From Pyropia yezoensis (taxonomy: Eukaryota > Rhodophyta > Bangiophyceae > Bangiales > Bangiaceae), in contig CM020620.1 in NCBI GenBank assembly GCA_009829735.1, positions 16,279,186 to 16,343,185 on the forward strand: a stretch of DNA of 64,000 bases, read 5' to 3'. The notes beneath the pieces were generated by a model that saw nothing but the letters and a program-made list of their open reading frames with translations, was not told the DNA's origin and did no database searches. The position numbers and the translations under genes were made by a program. Of the stretch, positions 43,087 to 54,276 are shown one piece after another (within the stretch, counting starts at the first letter, position 1; every line of letters begins with the position of its first letter).

Positions 43087-44600
43087 GGCTTTTGAGAGAT
43101 CCTGTCAGGGGCAGCGGGACGACTGTGGGTCCCGACGGCTCGCTCGACAAGGTGGAGTGAGGGTGAGCAGTGGCCTATTTCATTGATGAGAGCGATAGCG
43201 GCTGCGATCTCTTGACTCAAGCCGGATCATCAGCAGTTACTAATAACCCCCTCATCCACCATCTGCCGACCGACCAGCTCGTTCCACAAGGCCATTCCAT
43301 CTGCCCCTCTTCCCGACTCAGCCCTCGGCGTGTGCGTGCCCGACGATCAAGCAGCTTCCCCCCCAGCTCGAGTTTCTGTACCGCACAGCCCCCGGCGTTT
43401 GCGCAGCCCGTTGCGTCCGCCTCCCATCCCCCGCCCTCCTCCCCCTCCCCCGCCCTCCTCCCCCTCCCCCGCCCTTTTCCCCCTCGTCCACCCGACATGG
43501 CCACTCCCCCCGAGCCCCGTGTGGTGCTCCTCACCGGCTGCTCGACTGGCATTGGCCTCGCCGCAGCAATGGCGTTTGCCTCTGCCGGCGGCTGGGCGAC
43601 GCTCGCCACGATGCGGTCACCGGACGCGGCGCCCGCCGGCCTGACCACCCTGCCAGGGGTGGAGGTGCTGCCGCTGGACGTGACGTCCGAGGCGTCTGTC
43701 GAGGCGGTCATGGAGCATGTGCGGCGGGCCCACGGCGGGCGGCTGGACGTGGTGGTCAACAATGCGGGCTATGGCGTGCCGGGCAGCATCGAGACGGTGC
43801 CGCTGGCGGCGGCGCAGGACGTGTTTGATGTGAACGTGTGGGGGAGTGTCCGCGTCCTACGCGCGGCGCTGCCGCTGATGCGGGCGCGTGGGGAGGGGGT
43901 CGTGGTGCAGGTGAGCTCCACATCGGGCACCCGGGCGGCGCCTCTGACCGACGTGTACTGCGGCTCCAAGTTTGCGATTGAGGGGATGCTGGAGAGCCTC
44001 CGCTACGTGCTGGCCCCAGACGGTGTGTCGGTGGTCATCGTCTCGCCGGGACCTGTCCGCACCCCGTTTTTCAACCGGTACAAGCGGTCGCCGGAGGTCG
44101 CCGACGTCGCCGATGGTGGTGGTGTCGCTACCACCCCCGTAGCCACCACTGACGCTGACGCTGACGCTACAGCCGCCGCGTCGGGCGTGCCCGACGATGG
44201 CCTGGACCGCACCCGTCGCCTTACCGACCGCTTTGTGGCCATCCTCGGTGAGCGAATGGACGCTCCCGACTCGCAGGACGCGGACGAGGTGGCCGCCGTG
44301 ATTGTGCGGGCTGCCACCGACCGCCTCGGCGGCGGGGACCCCTCGGCGGCGCCGTTCCGCATAGGTGCGGGCGACGCCGCGTCGGCCGTGTTGGCCGCCG
44401 TCCGGCGGGACGTGGACGGCCGGTCGGGTCCCGTCTACGAGGCACAGTGGGAAAGGTTGAACGCGGAGGTGCGGCGGGTCGACGCAGAGGCGGCGGCGGC
44501 CAAGGCGACGGCGGCGGCCGAGGCGGCGACGGCGGGAGAGTGAACGGGCACTTTTGCAGTTGGCATCGGGTGTGCGACGGTGCTGTGGAGGTGGCGGGGT
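43087..44600 (+). repeat. Right arm of the large inverted duplication
   Basis: Inverted counterpart of 37450-38946. The arms share leader, minisatellite and coding sequence. Differences concentrate in the C-terminal linker of the SDR (about codons 195-225) and in the repeat copy number of the leader. Confidence 0.85.
43497..44543 (+). CDS. Short-chain dehydrogenase/reductase, 17beta-HSD1/RDH8-like, copy B
   Basis: 348 residues with the same intact motifs as copy A: TGCSTGIG, NNAGYG, VSSTSG and YCGSKFAIEG. Most differences from copy A are conservative (for example AVPFSDVY versus AAPLTDVY). The region after SPGPVRT is clearly different (TPFFNRYKRSPEVADVADGGG versus TAFTDRYVRVPAAA), a place where SDRs have the substrate-binding loop, so the copies may differ in substrate. 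Both frames are free of stops, so both genes could be active. As in copy A, an upstream extension from 43170 remains open. Confidence 0.88.
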   Translation: MATPPEPRVVLLTGCSTGIGLAAAMAFASAGGWATLATMRSPDAAPAGLTTLPGVEVLPLDVTSEASVEAVMEHVRRAHGGRLDVVVNNAGYGVPGSIETVPLAAAQDVFDVNVWGSVRVLRAALPLMRARGEGVVVQVSSTSGTRAAPLTDVYCGSKFAIEGMLESLRYVLAPDGVSVVIVSPGPVRTPFFNRYKRSPEVADVADGGGVATTPVATTDADADATAAASGVPDDGLDRTRRLTDRFVAILGERMDAPDSQDADEVAAVIVRAATDRLGGGDPSAAPFRIGAGDAASAVLAAVRRDVDGRSGPVYEAQWERLNAEVRRVDAEAAAAKATAAAEAATAGE

Positions 44601-45844
44601 CGGCGGGCTGGGTGGTAACGGAATGGCGGTTGTTCTCCGAGCAACGTTTCGTTTGTTTGACTGTCTTCGGCATGCTGGGGAGCGGGGGGGGGGAGCCCCT
44701 TGTCGTCGGCGAAGACGCCGTTGCCAATCGACTGGTGAGGCAGGCTGTCAAGAGCTGCAGGTGCCAAAGCAGGCCAGCTGACGTTGACAGGGCTGGGAAG
44801 AAGGAGGAGCCCTAGCGCGTTTTGGGCGCGCCCGCCATGTATCCTTTCCATGGATCGTCTTGCCGCGGTTGGGGTGAGCCCCCTTCCCCCTTTGCATCGC
44901 ACGCGACACGGCTCCACTGCTCTCCGTCCCTTCCTGCTCTCCTTCACGGCGGGAGCTGAGCTCTGCCGCGGAGACGGACTGCGCCCCAGCTGCCACCCGC
45001 TGACCGTCTGGCGCATCCTTGTCCTTACGGGGAAGCAATTTCTTTCCGCTCGGACCCATCCGTCCCAGGTGATGCCGGCAGCGCGGATGGCCCAGAAGCT
45101 GGCGCTCACCGACACTCTGCCAAGTGCTCATCCGCCTCGTTGTAGGGAGACCAAATTCAGGCCGTCCCCGCTGCGCGCACCACCGCTGGGCTACGTCACC
45201 GTTTTTGGTGCCCCACCGGGGCTGCATGTCCTGCATAATGCTTCTCGACGCGTCCCGGAAGGGGCAGGTGGAGGGACGCGACCAGCGAGCACTGCTGCGA
45301 GGGGCGTGTCGGTGGCAAACGCCACGGCCGTCGGACGCACCAAGGGGCGCCAGTGGAAGATTCTGGCCACGCCCGAGCAACCGCGTCGCTGGGGGTAGCG
45401 GCGGGGGTTACAAGCGACACTGCAGTGCCCCTGCGGGGTCTCTGTTGCGCTGTCGTGTAGGCGTCGGGGCGGGCCGCCGATCGGTCCCATGCCGCTGACA
45501 AGAAGGCATGAGATGCTTGGCCTTGCCCCCAAAGTCCGCCGGCCATGTGCCCTGACCCTCACATACCACACGAGCCGGAGATGATGTTAAGAGGAACAGA
45601 GAAGCAAGAAAAGAAAAGGAATCGCGAGCCTAGGAGAGACGAGCCACGATACAAAGACAGGCGAGAAGGGCTGCCGGTAGACCGACACACTCCTGCCTGG
45701 TAGGCAAGACGTCAAAGTGGGTGCGCCCCTGCGACCACAGAAGATGTCCCGCCCTCCTGGGGGATGGTCAACTCATGTGCAGGCCCCCATTTTGATCTAC
45801 GCAGCAGCCCCGCCACCAACAGGCAAAAGCACACCGTGGACACG
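44601..45844. other. Intergenic or unrecognised coding region
   Basis: Two overlapping opposite frames of about 205-210 codons (44784-45398 plus, 44748-45380 minus) have fairly even amino acid use, but neither shows a domain I know. From 45550 to 45720 the sequence is A-rich (gaagcaagaaaagaaaagg). I cannot support a gene. Confidence 0.4.
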
Positions 45845-46963
45845 TTAGAGGCACAACCAAGATGGAAACTTGCGACACCAGCCGGTGCAGGACCATACCA
45901 GCCAGCCATCAATCCCAGTCATCCCGTGCACACCGCAACAGTCACACGAGGGACCACATCCATCACTCCGCCTTCGTACCCCCCACCAACCGCATGGCGT
46001 GTCGTTGATTCCCACGTCAAACGTACCAATGATCTGTCCAGTGATGAAGCTTGACAACGGATGACACAAAAAGAGCACAGTGTGGGCAACCTCCTCCGGC
46101 TCGAGGAAGCGTCCGACCGGGATGACTTCGAGCAGCCGCGCGATCGCTGCGGGCCCGCCCACCGCACCGCCCGAGTTGGCATAGGCGGGCGCGATGCCAT
46201 TGACGGTAATGCCGTCCTTAGCGGTCTCGCGCGCAAGCGCAAATGTGAGCGTCTGCAGCGCGCCCTTAGCCGTCGAGTAGGCCACGCCCGCAGACACGCC
46301 GCCGGTCTTGCCAGCGAGCGAGCAGGTGGTGATGATGCGGCCCCAGCGGCGCTTGCGCATGGCAGGAAGCAGGGCGCGGACGAGGAGGAAGGCGGGCTCC
46401 ACGTGGGTGGCAAACGAGTCCTTCCACGCCTCCACGTCTGTGTCGACTACGCCTCCGCTGCTGACGGGGCCCCCGCCGAGAACCAAAATGTACACGGGCC
46501 ACGCGTCTTGGGTAATGCGCAAGGTGGCGGCCTTGACCGACGAGTCCGACGAGGCGTCAAAGCAGATGGGATAACACGCGTCCCGCCGGGCGAGGTCGCC
46601 CAGGCTGGCCACCGCGTCGTTCAGGGCGTCCACATCCGAATCTTGCATGACGACACGGAACCCACGAAGGAGGAGTGTGCGGGCAGAGGCCAGCCCCAGA
46701 GAGGTCGTTGCGCAGGTCACCTGGTCAGGGGGGAAGCAAAGGAAGTATGGCCGTCCACGGGGGACCAGACCCAGCAGCAGTGGCAACAAGCAACCCGTGG
46801 ACAATCGAATAAGAAGTGGGTGACCACCGAGAAAACAGCAGGTAGACACTCCCAATATGTCAGCGGTGGGTGCCGACCAAAACGCACCCGTACAGGCCAA
46901 AGAGCTCAACGGCCCACCCTCGCCGGCACAGAACGCCAGTAACGTCTCGTGTATGTACACCAA
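45845..46963 (-). CDS. Divergent FabG-like short-chain dehydrogenase with altered cofactor motif
   Basis: The SDR part runs from about 46720 to 46030. It has LVLGGGPVSSGGV, the N-terminal half of the catalytic site IITTCSLAGKTGG (Ser), YSTAKGAL (Tyr and Lys), NGIAPAYANSGG and FITGQII near the end, which is the classical SDR (FabG) order. The nucleotide motif TGxxxGxG is replaced by TCATTSLG. The first ~80 codons of the open frame do not look like SDR, and a good acceptor (ccctgaccag) directly precedes the first SDR codons at 46720, so an upstream exon is likely. A strong donor (attg/gtacgt) at 46026 suggests the tail after GQII is also intronic. It belongs to a different SDR branch from the two duplicated genes nearby. 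Confidence 0.6.
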   Translation of the reverse strand: MVYIHETLLAFCAGEGGPLSSLACTGAFWSAPTADILGVSTCCFLGGHPLLIRLSTGCLLPLLLGLVPRGRPYFLCFPPDQVTCATTSLGLASARTLLLRGFRVVMQDSDVDALNDAVASLGDLARRDACYPICFDASSDSSVKAATLRITQDAWPVYILVLGGGPVSSGGVVDTDVEAWKDSFATHVEPAFLLVRALLPAMRKRRWGRIITTCSLAGKTGGVSAGVAYSTAKGALQTLTFALARETAKDGITVNGIAPAYANSGGAVGGPAAIARLLEVIPVGRFLEPEEVAHTVLFLCHPLSSFITGQIIGTFDVGINDTPCGWWGVRRRSDGCGPSCDCCGVHGMTGIDGWLVWSCTGWCRKFPSWLCL

Positions 46964-48712
46964 GCTGTCGTCCCTTCGTGTCGCGCGCTTAGCCTACCAT
47001 TGCCGACATCATGTCTGGCTCGTACCGCCGCAGGGAGCCCTCCATGCCCCGCCGCGGCCCAGGGCGGCGGCCCGTACTGGACGACATGGCCGTTGCGTAG
47101 AGGACCCTCCCGCGCGCTCGCCCGGGCCAGGGTGGCAGGCACCCTCACCTTGCCTAGAAGAACCGCTGATCCCCCGCCGACCGGCCGCTCCCCTCGACCC
47201 GCCGCACCCGTCCGCACCGCTCCTGGGCAAAACACAAGCACTCCCAGCCGCACACCGTCGCAGCTCAAGCTGCCGCTGCCTGCACAACCGCCGCCCCCTG
47301 TCGACCTACACCACACTGCTTCCGGCAGACCCTCTACCCCTCTCCGTCTCGCCGGCCACGTCAGCCTGACTGACCGCGGGCGCGGCCGCGCCTGGTCCAG
47401 CCGCCAGCGACGTGTCCCTCACGCGGCGACCCCCGCAAGGCCGGTATCCGACCCAAGCGCAGGCAGCAACCACTGCCGAGAAGCACCCTCTAGCTGTGCA
47501 GCCGCGCCGCCCCCGCGGCGTCGGCGAGAGCACCGCGCGCCGCGGCGGCTGCTTACCAAGTACGCAGGGGTCCGCGCACGGAGAGGGACTGCCGCGCCAC
47601 CAGTAGTGCGGAAAGCGGTGCACGCTGCCTCGAAGGGGCGTAGCAAATGGAAGGGGCTAGCCTCCCCCACCCGCCCCCACCACTCCACAGAGCCTCTCAT
47701 CACCGCTGCTCTGCCGGCGTGGTATGCACGCCGCCACAGGCGGCACGCGCCCGCCGGGCGGTGTCACAGCAGCCCGCCCCAGAGGACCACACAGGGGGTG
47801 GTGCAGCCACTGTCTTTTTTTCTTTTAACCCCCTTCGTAGCGTATCATGAAAAAAAAATCCACCAATGGCTTTCGTCGCCCCCTCTCCGTCGTCCACTGT
47901 GGGGAGAGCTTAGGGCGACACGACGTGCGTGCGCTCTCTCTCTCGAGAGGTCCCCCCATCACGAGCACCCAGCGTGGATACAGAGGGCTTCCCAGCTTCC
48001 ACCAATGGGGTCGGGGCAACGGTATTGGTTCCCGCTGGTCCGACCCTCCGAGACGACGCTCATTCTGCCCTCACGAGCAGTGAACGCGGCAAAGGATGGG
48101 GACTACTTTTCAGGACAACTCGTGTGGCCCAGCAGAGGCAAAGGTGGCTCACGTCGCCTTGCCCACGACCCCGCCCCTCTCGCCTTCCTGACGCAGGCCT
48201 CTTCCGCCCCCGCCATTCCACGCAGCCAGCGCTGGCCAAGATGACGAAGGACACGCCTGCGTGCAGCCGGTGGGGCACACGCCGTGGCCCTCGCGCGCTC
48301 GGAACCACGGAGCGGCCTCGGTCGGGCGCCTCGAATATTTTTGGGCGCGCTGCCTTTTTTCGCTCTCAGCGAGGTCAGCGTGGTGGCCCATTGCAGTGAC
48401 CATCTGGTGAGGGGTGCCGGCTCGTCGTCTCGCACGTCGCGACAAATGCCCTGTCCCCTGTCCTCCTCGCGGCAGGGCTACCCCATCCCTTTCCGCTTGC
48501 AGGCCGCGGACACCACCCACTCTGCGAGGTGCGGAAAATGCGACATCCGACCCAGCTCGAGGAGGTGATCCTACATATAATCAGCGAACTGTAAGCAAAT
48601 TACAAATATTTGGTGTCGAGATTCATACATTTCTTGATCTTGTCGATGTCAGAGGGCACGCACTCCCTCTATCACCTCCTAATTCCATTGCACACTTCCC
48701 TCCCCGCCCACT
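46964..48712. other. Unrecognised region
   Basis: A 431-codon plus-strand frame (46949-48244) and shorter minus-strand frames exist, with Arg/Pro/Ala-rich low-information sequence and no domain. 48600-48720 is AT-richer. No gene supported. Confidence 0.4.
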
Positions 48713-50555
48713 TGGGGTCTAGTTGGGGTCTAGTGTCTAGTCTACCAACCGGCTCATTTGAGCCTTTTCGGCTCACTTGAGCCCCTTTTTCGGGTCCAGT
48801 TTTTTCGTACTTTCCGTGCACCCCTGCTCTTTTTGACGTCAGAAACGGACTCAGCGCAGGCCCTTTACCCTTGGGGCAACTTGAGTGCATCCTAGCTTCA
48901 CGACAACCCGGGCAAAAGGCGGGCTCTTGTCGACTCCTTCGCCCCGCCAAGGAAGGACTTCTGACACCCCTGGGCACGTTGTCCGCAGCCAGTGCGCCCC
49001 CCTTCCGTGAGCGCACAGCCGCAGGACGCAGTGGCCTTCTTCCCAGCACCAAGAGGCACGTCTCCACCCATTGTATCCCTCCCCAGCCCCGTATTATGCG
49101 GTCCGCTAGGCCCCCCCCTCCCCCTCTCCCTCCCCTCGTCCCTTCTTCTCCTCCCCCTCCGCCCTCTCGACCAACCTCCCCCCCCCCCCCCCCCTCTGTC
49201 CCGCCGCCGCCCGCTCACCCCTCTCCCCCTGCCTCCCAAATTAGCAGGAAAGCCAAGACCTTGGACGTGCGCCTGTCTGTCGGAGCACAAGTGCACACCA
49301 GCGCAATTAATATCTCCAACTTCGCCGAGTGTTCGCGCATTTTCGGTGCCCTGGCCAAGACGACATGCATCGGAGGTACTCTGCTGGAGGTGGTGGCGGG
49401 CAAGAGCAAGGGGGGCTGCAACAAGAAGGACCTGAGGGTGCGGTGGGCGTGGCTGGGGAGGGACGTGGAGAACGTGCTGTCGCTGCGAAGCGTCCGGGCG
49501 GCCCCCCCCCCCACCACATTTCTCGGCACCGTGACGCCAGCACGTGACGGGGGGTCGCCCGCCACACAAGCTTCCCAGTTACTGGCGGCGAGTGGGCTGG
49601 TCGCCCTGCGTGACGCGCCGCGTCCCGCCGCCTTCGCCGCGACCCTTCCACAGTCGGCAGGAGTACCTGCAGCAAGTGCCCCCCTGTTACCACCCCCCGC
49701 CTCGACCACGGACGCCCTATTTCTGGCGCCCTCCACCCCCCGCCCCGTCGAGCTTCCCCCGCCAACTCCGACAGCTGCGGCCGCGCGTGCACCGGAGAGT
49801 GGCGGCGGGAGTGCTGCGCCGTCCTCCATGACCACCGCAACGGCGCACGGATTCTCGTGGACGGCACAATCTGTTACTGAGCCCGGCGGCGGCCCTGTGC
49901 CGCGCCAGGCGTGGTCGGTGCGCACGCTGTCGGGGGACGTCATTCATGAGGAGGGCGACACGGTGGGACCGGGGGCGTCGCGCCGGCCTTATGACCACTT
50001 TATGACCATGTTTCCCGTGGGTCCGCCGCGAGGTCGGCGCGGACGCCCGCGGCGACCGCCGCCCCCCGCTGCGCATGCACATATGTCGCTGCCGTGGCGG
50101 CCATGGCGTCATGGGCGGCGGCCGCGGCGACCGCCGCGGCGGTGGCCGCGTCGGCGCGCCGCGCCGCCGCCGCCGCCGCCGTGTCGGCGCGGCCGCCCGC
50201 GGCGGCCGCGACAGTAGCTACGACGGCGGCGGCCTCGGCGGCGACGGTCGCCGCCGTCGCCGCCGCGTCTGCCACCCGCGCGCGATCTGCCGCGGCCGAC
50301 GAGGCCGCGTCGGCCGCCGCCGACCGCGCGTCCGCTGCTGTCGACAGCGCGTCAGCGGCCGCCGCGTGCGTGTCAGCGGCGGCGGCCGCGTTGGCGGCGG
50401 AGGCCGCCACCGCGGGATGTGCCGTAGGTGAGGTCAAGCCGAGTCCGCTCGAACAGTGCCTCCAGGGGTCAGAATCGACGATTTCCGAAAGGCTCATTTG
50501 AGCCTCAGCACCGGCTCATTTGAGCCTTTCTTGAGGTAGACTAGACTCTAGGGAT
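48713..50555. mobile_element. TIR element with paired mini-palindromes, ~1.84 kb
   Basis: The left end has CTAGTGTCTAGTCTACC (about 48730-48747) and the right end has its near complement (about 50535-50552). Just inside each end are two copies of the 14-bp palindromic word GGCTCATTTGAGCC or GGCTCACTTGAGCC (48751-48784 left, 50491-50526 right). The outer left edge is a direct repeat of ttggggtctag. No target duplication was recognised. The element carries one ORF of unknown family and no recognisable transposase. Confidence 0.6.
49096..50217 (+). CDS. Unknown protein encoded in the 48.7-50.5 kb TIR element
   Basis: 373 residues from ATG 49096. The N-terminus is a Pro/Ser run. Residues ~50-140 look like a folded domain: KTLDVRLSVGAQVHTSAINI, SNFAECSRIFGALAKTTCIG, TLLEVVAGKSKGGCNKKD, then RVRWAWLGRDVENVLSLRSV. 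Mixed residues, regular hydrophobic spacing and two cysteines argue that this part is real. I recognise no family. After ~residue 300 the frame becomes Arg/Pro-rich; a different open frame (50094-50501) encodes Ala-rich helical repeats, so the true 3' end may be spliced or frameshifted. Confidence 0.4.
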   Translation: MRSARPPPPPLPPLVPSSPPPPPSRPTSPPPPPSVPPPPAHPSPPASQISRKAKTLDVRLSVGAQVHTSAINISNFAECSRIFGALAKTTCIGGTLLEVVAGKSKGGCNKKDLRVRWAWLGRDVENVLSLRSVRAAPPPTTFLGTVTPARDGGSPATQASQLLAASGLVALRDAPRPAAFAATLPQSAGVPAASAPLLPPPASTTDALFLAPSTPRPVELPPPTPTAAAARAPESGGGSAAPSSMTTATAHGFSWTAQSVTEPGGGPVPRQAWSVRTLSGDVIHEEGDTVGPGASRRPYDHFMTMFPVGPPRGRRGRPRRPPPPAAHAHMSLPWRPWRHGRRPRRPPRRWPRRRAAPPPPPPCRRGRPRRPRQ

Positions 50556-50970
50556 GAAGGTGGGGTTGGGACAGGTGGGCTGGATGGGGTTGGGATTCAT
50601 GTTGTTGTAATTGGGACGGGGCCAGATCGACTTGCGTAGCAAGTATGATGTGTTGGGGTGGGGTTGGACTTGTGCTGCCGAGCTGCATCCGCCACAGGTG
50701 GCGCCAAAAAAGCGCGCCCATTTTCGGCGTGCGCCACCGCGCGCCGTGATGGGGCCGGGTATGGGCGGGGCGGGCGGGGGGGTGGCCTCGGACGCGGCCG
50801 CCACCGGCCGACCGCCGCCATATTCACTAGGGTCGACCGCGTCGGCTGTGCCATGCTGTGGCACACGGTCTGGTGCTCTCGGCGGTTTTGCTTTGACTCT
50901 GCGGCACGGGCGGACCGATTGCGCGTCGTGTGAGCGCGTCGGGCGGTTGCTGCTGCTTTCCCACAGGGCC

Positions 50971-53813
50971 ATGGAGTGTGTTTCTGTGTATGACGGGATC
51001 GAGAGCGACTCCTCTTCCTCCTCTGGCGACCCTGCCAACAATGGCGTCGATGGCGCCGCGACGAGCAATGCGGATGGCGAAGGGAACACCTCGGGGAGCT
51101 TTTTGCTGTTCAAGAAGGAGCGCTCCGGAGCGTTCAGAGTACGTTAATGCGCGTTTTATCATTCTTTGGTTCCTGGTGGTTCTTGCCTGAGTGTTTCATC
51201 GAGGCGTACAGGAAGAAGCTTATGTGCACGAGTGCTAATGTACTGTCCAAATTTTTCTCCGCTGCTTTCCGTGGCGCGCGTTTTGTTTTTCCTGCCCCCC
51301 CCCCCTGCCTCCCCCCCCCCCCCCCGACCGGCAGATTAGCCAGCTCAAAACGGTTGGGCGCGTTATCATTCACGACGCCCAGTCCAGCACGCAGTATCTG
51401 TGAACCAGCGACAGCGGCGTCGCGCTTGTACTGGACATTAACGTCGTGGCGTGCAATAACTGGGTTAAGGACAGCCCCTACACGTCGGGGGTGCCGAAGA
51501 GCATGGACAACACCATTGTTCACATTGGCGGGAGCCGCGTTCCCTACTCTGTGCGAAAGCGCAGCTGCCATCCCCCAAACGTGTGTTCATTGATGCCGGA
51601 GTCGGTGGCGGACCTGGCCCATGAGGAGGTGAACTTTGAGTACCCTACCTGGGTATCCGCAATGAGTCTATGTGAGGACAACGACTCGCCGGAACGCCGA
51701 GTGCACAAGCCCACACTGCTATGTTTTTTATTCGTCTCCATTTTGTGCTATCATACCAGATGCGGTCGTGGTGTTGCATTGCCCGTCTGCATGAATTTGG
51801 ACCTGACCTTACCACTCATTCGCGCTCCCCCTTTTCTTCTCGTGTTTTCTTTTCTGACTCTGGTAGGCTTTTTACAAGACTGTACAGAAAATGGAGGAAG
51901 GTGGATGTTCCTTCCATGACAACGAGGGCTGCCCATGTGGGGGCGCGCCTGTGCTTGTTCCTGGCCGAGGTAGCCGGGGCACTTTCATTGGCTGTTCTGG
52001 TTGGCGCTCCGGCGACCCGCTCAAGAGGGATGGCGGGCACATTTTCACTGCTGTGCCCCACGGAGTGGACGAGGAGAAGCTCTCCAAGTGGCTGGAGTCT
52101 GGAGTGGAGGAGGAGGAGCCTGGCGAAAGCTGCTGCTCTATTTCCAGCAAGCGGGTGAAGGACCGCTCGTGCAAGAGGCATGGCGGTCTTCTACCACGTC
52201 TGCGACGGGCTGCTGGCGGCCAGAGCCCGGCGCGGGTGGAGGTGCACACCCCGATGCCGCTCCCCAAATCCGGGACCGTGCGGGTGACCGTCGTGCTCCG
52301 CGGCGTCCGCTCCCATATCTTTCCCGTCTGCAAGCCGAGCGGTGAGACCGTTCATAAGATTGTCGCCGATAATCCCTCCCTATCGATCCCGTCTCTTCAG
52401 GTATGCGAATGTTATCCTCATGCTTTTTTGTGTCTGGTTTTTTTTTTTTCTGTCGGGAATTGGTCTGGTGCCGACACAGGCAGTGGGCCCGTTTTTCCGG
52501 GGCCCGGTTGTGGACTCGGAGGGCTCATGACTGTGTCCGCGGCGCGGGCGGTGGAGCCGGTCAGCTGACAGACGGAGGGGGAGGGTAGATGGAGCGGCAT
52601 TCATTCCGTGCCAGCACCTCGCTGACTGTACAAACGGTTATTTTTATTGTGCTCTGTGTGGGCTTCCAACAGAGCGCGATCGCTGACGCCAGCGAGGGGG
52701 CCCAAGCCAGCAGCGCCTTTGTGTGGAAGCTGCGCCACCATGCGCGCTTGGCGGCGCATCCGTTTGGGCAGGACCTCTTAAGCGTCATGGACCTGAGGCA
52801 CCCCAGTGGCTGAAAGCATCCTTACGTCAAGTTCTTTATGGACAGGGACGACTTCACCATCGTGGTCTTGCAGAACGAGGAGCAGGCACGCTTGTCAGGC
52901 AAGCTTCGCTATTACGAAGCGGACTCTTGGTTTGGGGTGGTTGCCCCTGGAGCGGCAAAGGATGGCGTCGCAGCTGAAGCCGTCGCCGGCTCCGGCAAGC
53001 AGGCCTTCGACTGGAATCAGTTCTCCATTGTGTACGTTGCAATCGACCATCTTGGGAGACACACGGCGTTCTTTAATTTCTTATTCTTCGTGGTCGCGGT
53101 TCTGACTCACCGTGCATACCCGCTTTTTCTTTCTATTACTTCTTTTTTTTGATCGATTTCTGTCCATGCAGTGCCTTCGTTCCATCTATGAACCGGGCCG
53201 TTGGGCTGTTTCGCGCCATGGTAATAGGCAAGACAACGGCCATGTACCAGACACTGATTGAGACCTCTCTTGCGTCGGCGGCCGCCAGCGGACTGGTCGC
53301 GCCCGCTGGGGTACGTGCGGAAGAGGGGGGGCACCCGAAGGGTGGGCGCAAGACGCCGTTCATGTCCATCATCATGGACTTTGAGACCGCCCAGCACAAC
53401 GGCCTCTTCCAGGCCATGAGCCGCGTTTTTGGCGGCCAACCCTCGGAATATTTTAGCCGCGCCATTGGCTGTGGCGTGCACTACAAGCGCTTTTTGCCGC
53501 AACGTGTTGCCAACAACGTTCGGCATGAGTTCTTCGTGCGAATGATGGCCATCAGGGACGCGGAGGGCGACGGAGGGCTGCACGCCGTGCGTCAAAAGCT
53601 GGAACAGCTGAGGCTGGAGTGTATCGACGCTGGTGAGGGAGACCGAGCTGACGTGATTCAATGGCTGCTGCGGACACGGCCGGCCCTGCTGGCCGCATTT
53701 CCCAAGGCCAGCGGGGCCTTGGTGCAGACGGAGCTGCTTGCCAGCAGCAACAACACCAATTGCTGCGAGTCCCTCAACCGGCAGTCCAAGCACGTCATCA
53801 ATGAGAGTTGTAC
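50971..53813 (+). pseudogene. MULE (Mutator-like) transposase gene, spliced, with stops and truncated 3' end
   Basis: Exons that join in phase are 50971-51138, 51335-51652 and 51867-52400, then about 52673-53060 and 53172-53813. Introns have GT-AG ends and T-rich acceptors. The last exon has the MULE core: a NRAVGLFRAMVIGKTTAMYQ segment, IIMDFETAQHNGLF with the second catalytic Asp, AIGCGVHYKRFLPQRV with the C/H pattern, and TNCCESLNRQSK. Exon 3 is Cys-rich with GTFIGCSGWRSGDP and may be the DNA-binding part. TGA codons at 51401-51403 and 52811-52813 break the frame, and the 3' end is cut at the boundary of the 53814-56257 element. It is therefore a decayed copy. Exon 4 boundaries are uncertain. 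Confidence 0.65.
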
Positions 53814-54276
53814 CAGTATTGACCCCCAGGTAGGGGGCCAACACGTGCCATGCAAGGGACGGCAGGCCACTAGCCTGACCCGTTCGTCCCCCTGCATTCG
53901 GGTCCATATTCCCTAAGTTTGGGATAGTTAGCTGAGTAGTACATCCAACTTGGATTTTAGGGTTTTCTGCATTTTCATCGGCTTGAATTTTCGTGTGGCC
54001 CGGTGGGTAGGTGCTGGGGTCGGAGATTCTGAGTGGCGAGATTCTGATGGGACCCTGGGGGGGTAAGGGGAGGGACAGCGGGGCTTGGCCTCGCTTCCCC
54101 GTCCCGACCAAGAAACTGTTGGTTCACATACCATCTTCTTGTTTTGTCGTGGGGGGTTCGCCCCACAACAGGGATAGAGTGTGTGCGACTTGCACTTCTT
54201 CCGGTTCCCCCGACACGGGAGGCAGCCCTGGCGCACCGCCCCAACTTGGGTGCCGTGTGTGCGAGTGGTTTTTGCC

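Noticed and set aside
46949..48244. 431-codon frame
   Set aside because: Arg/Pro/Ala-rich without domain; competing frames are as good.
50971..53813. TGA as a sense codon in this genome
   Set aside because: TAG and TAA also break the same kinds of frames, and the intact SAMHD1-like and metalloprotease genes end at TGA.
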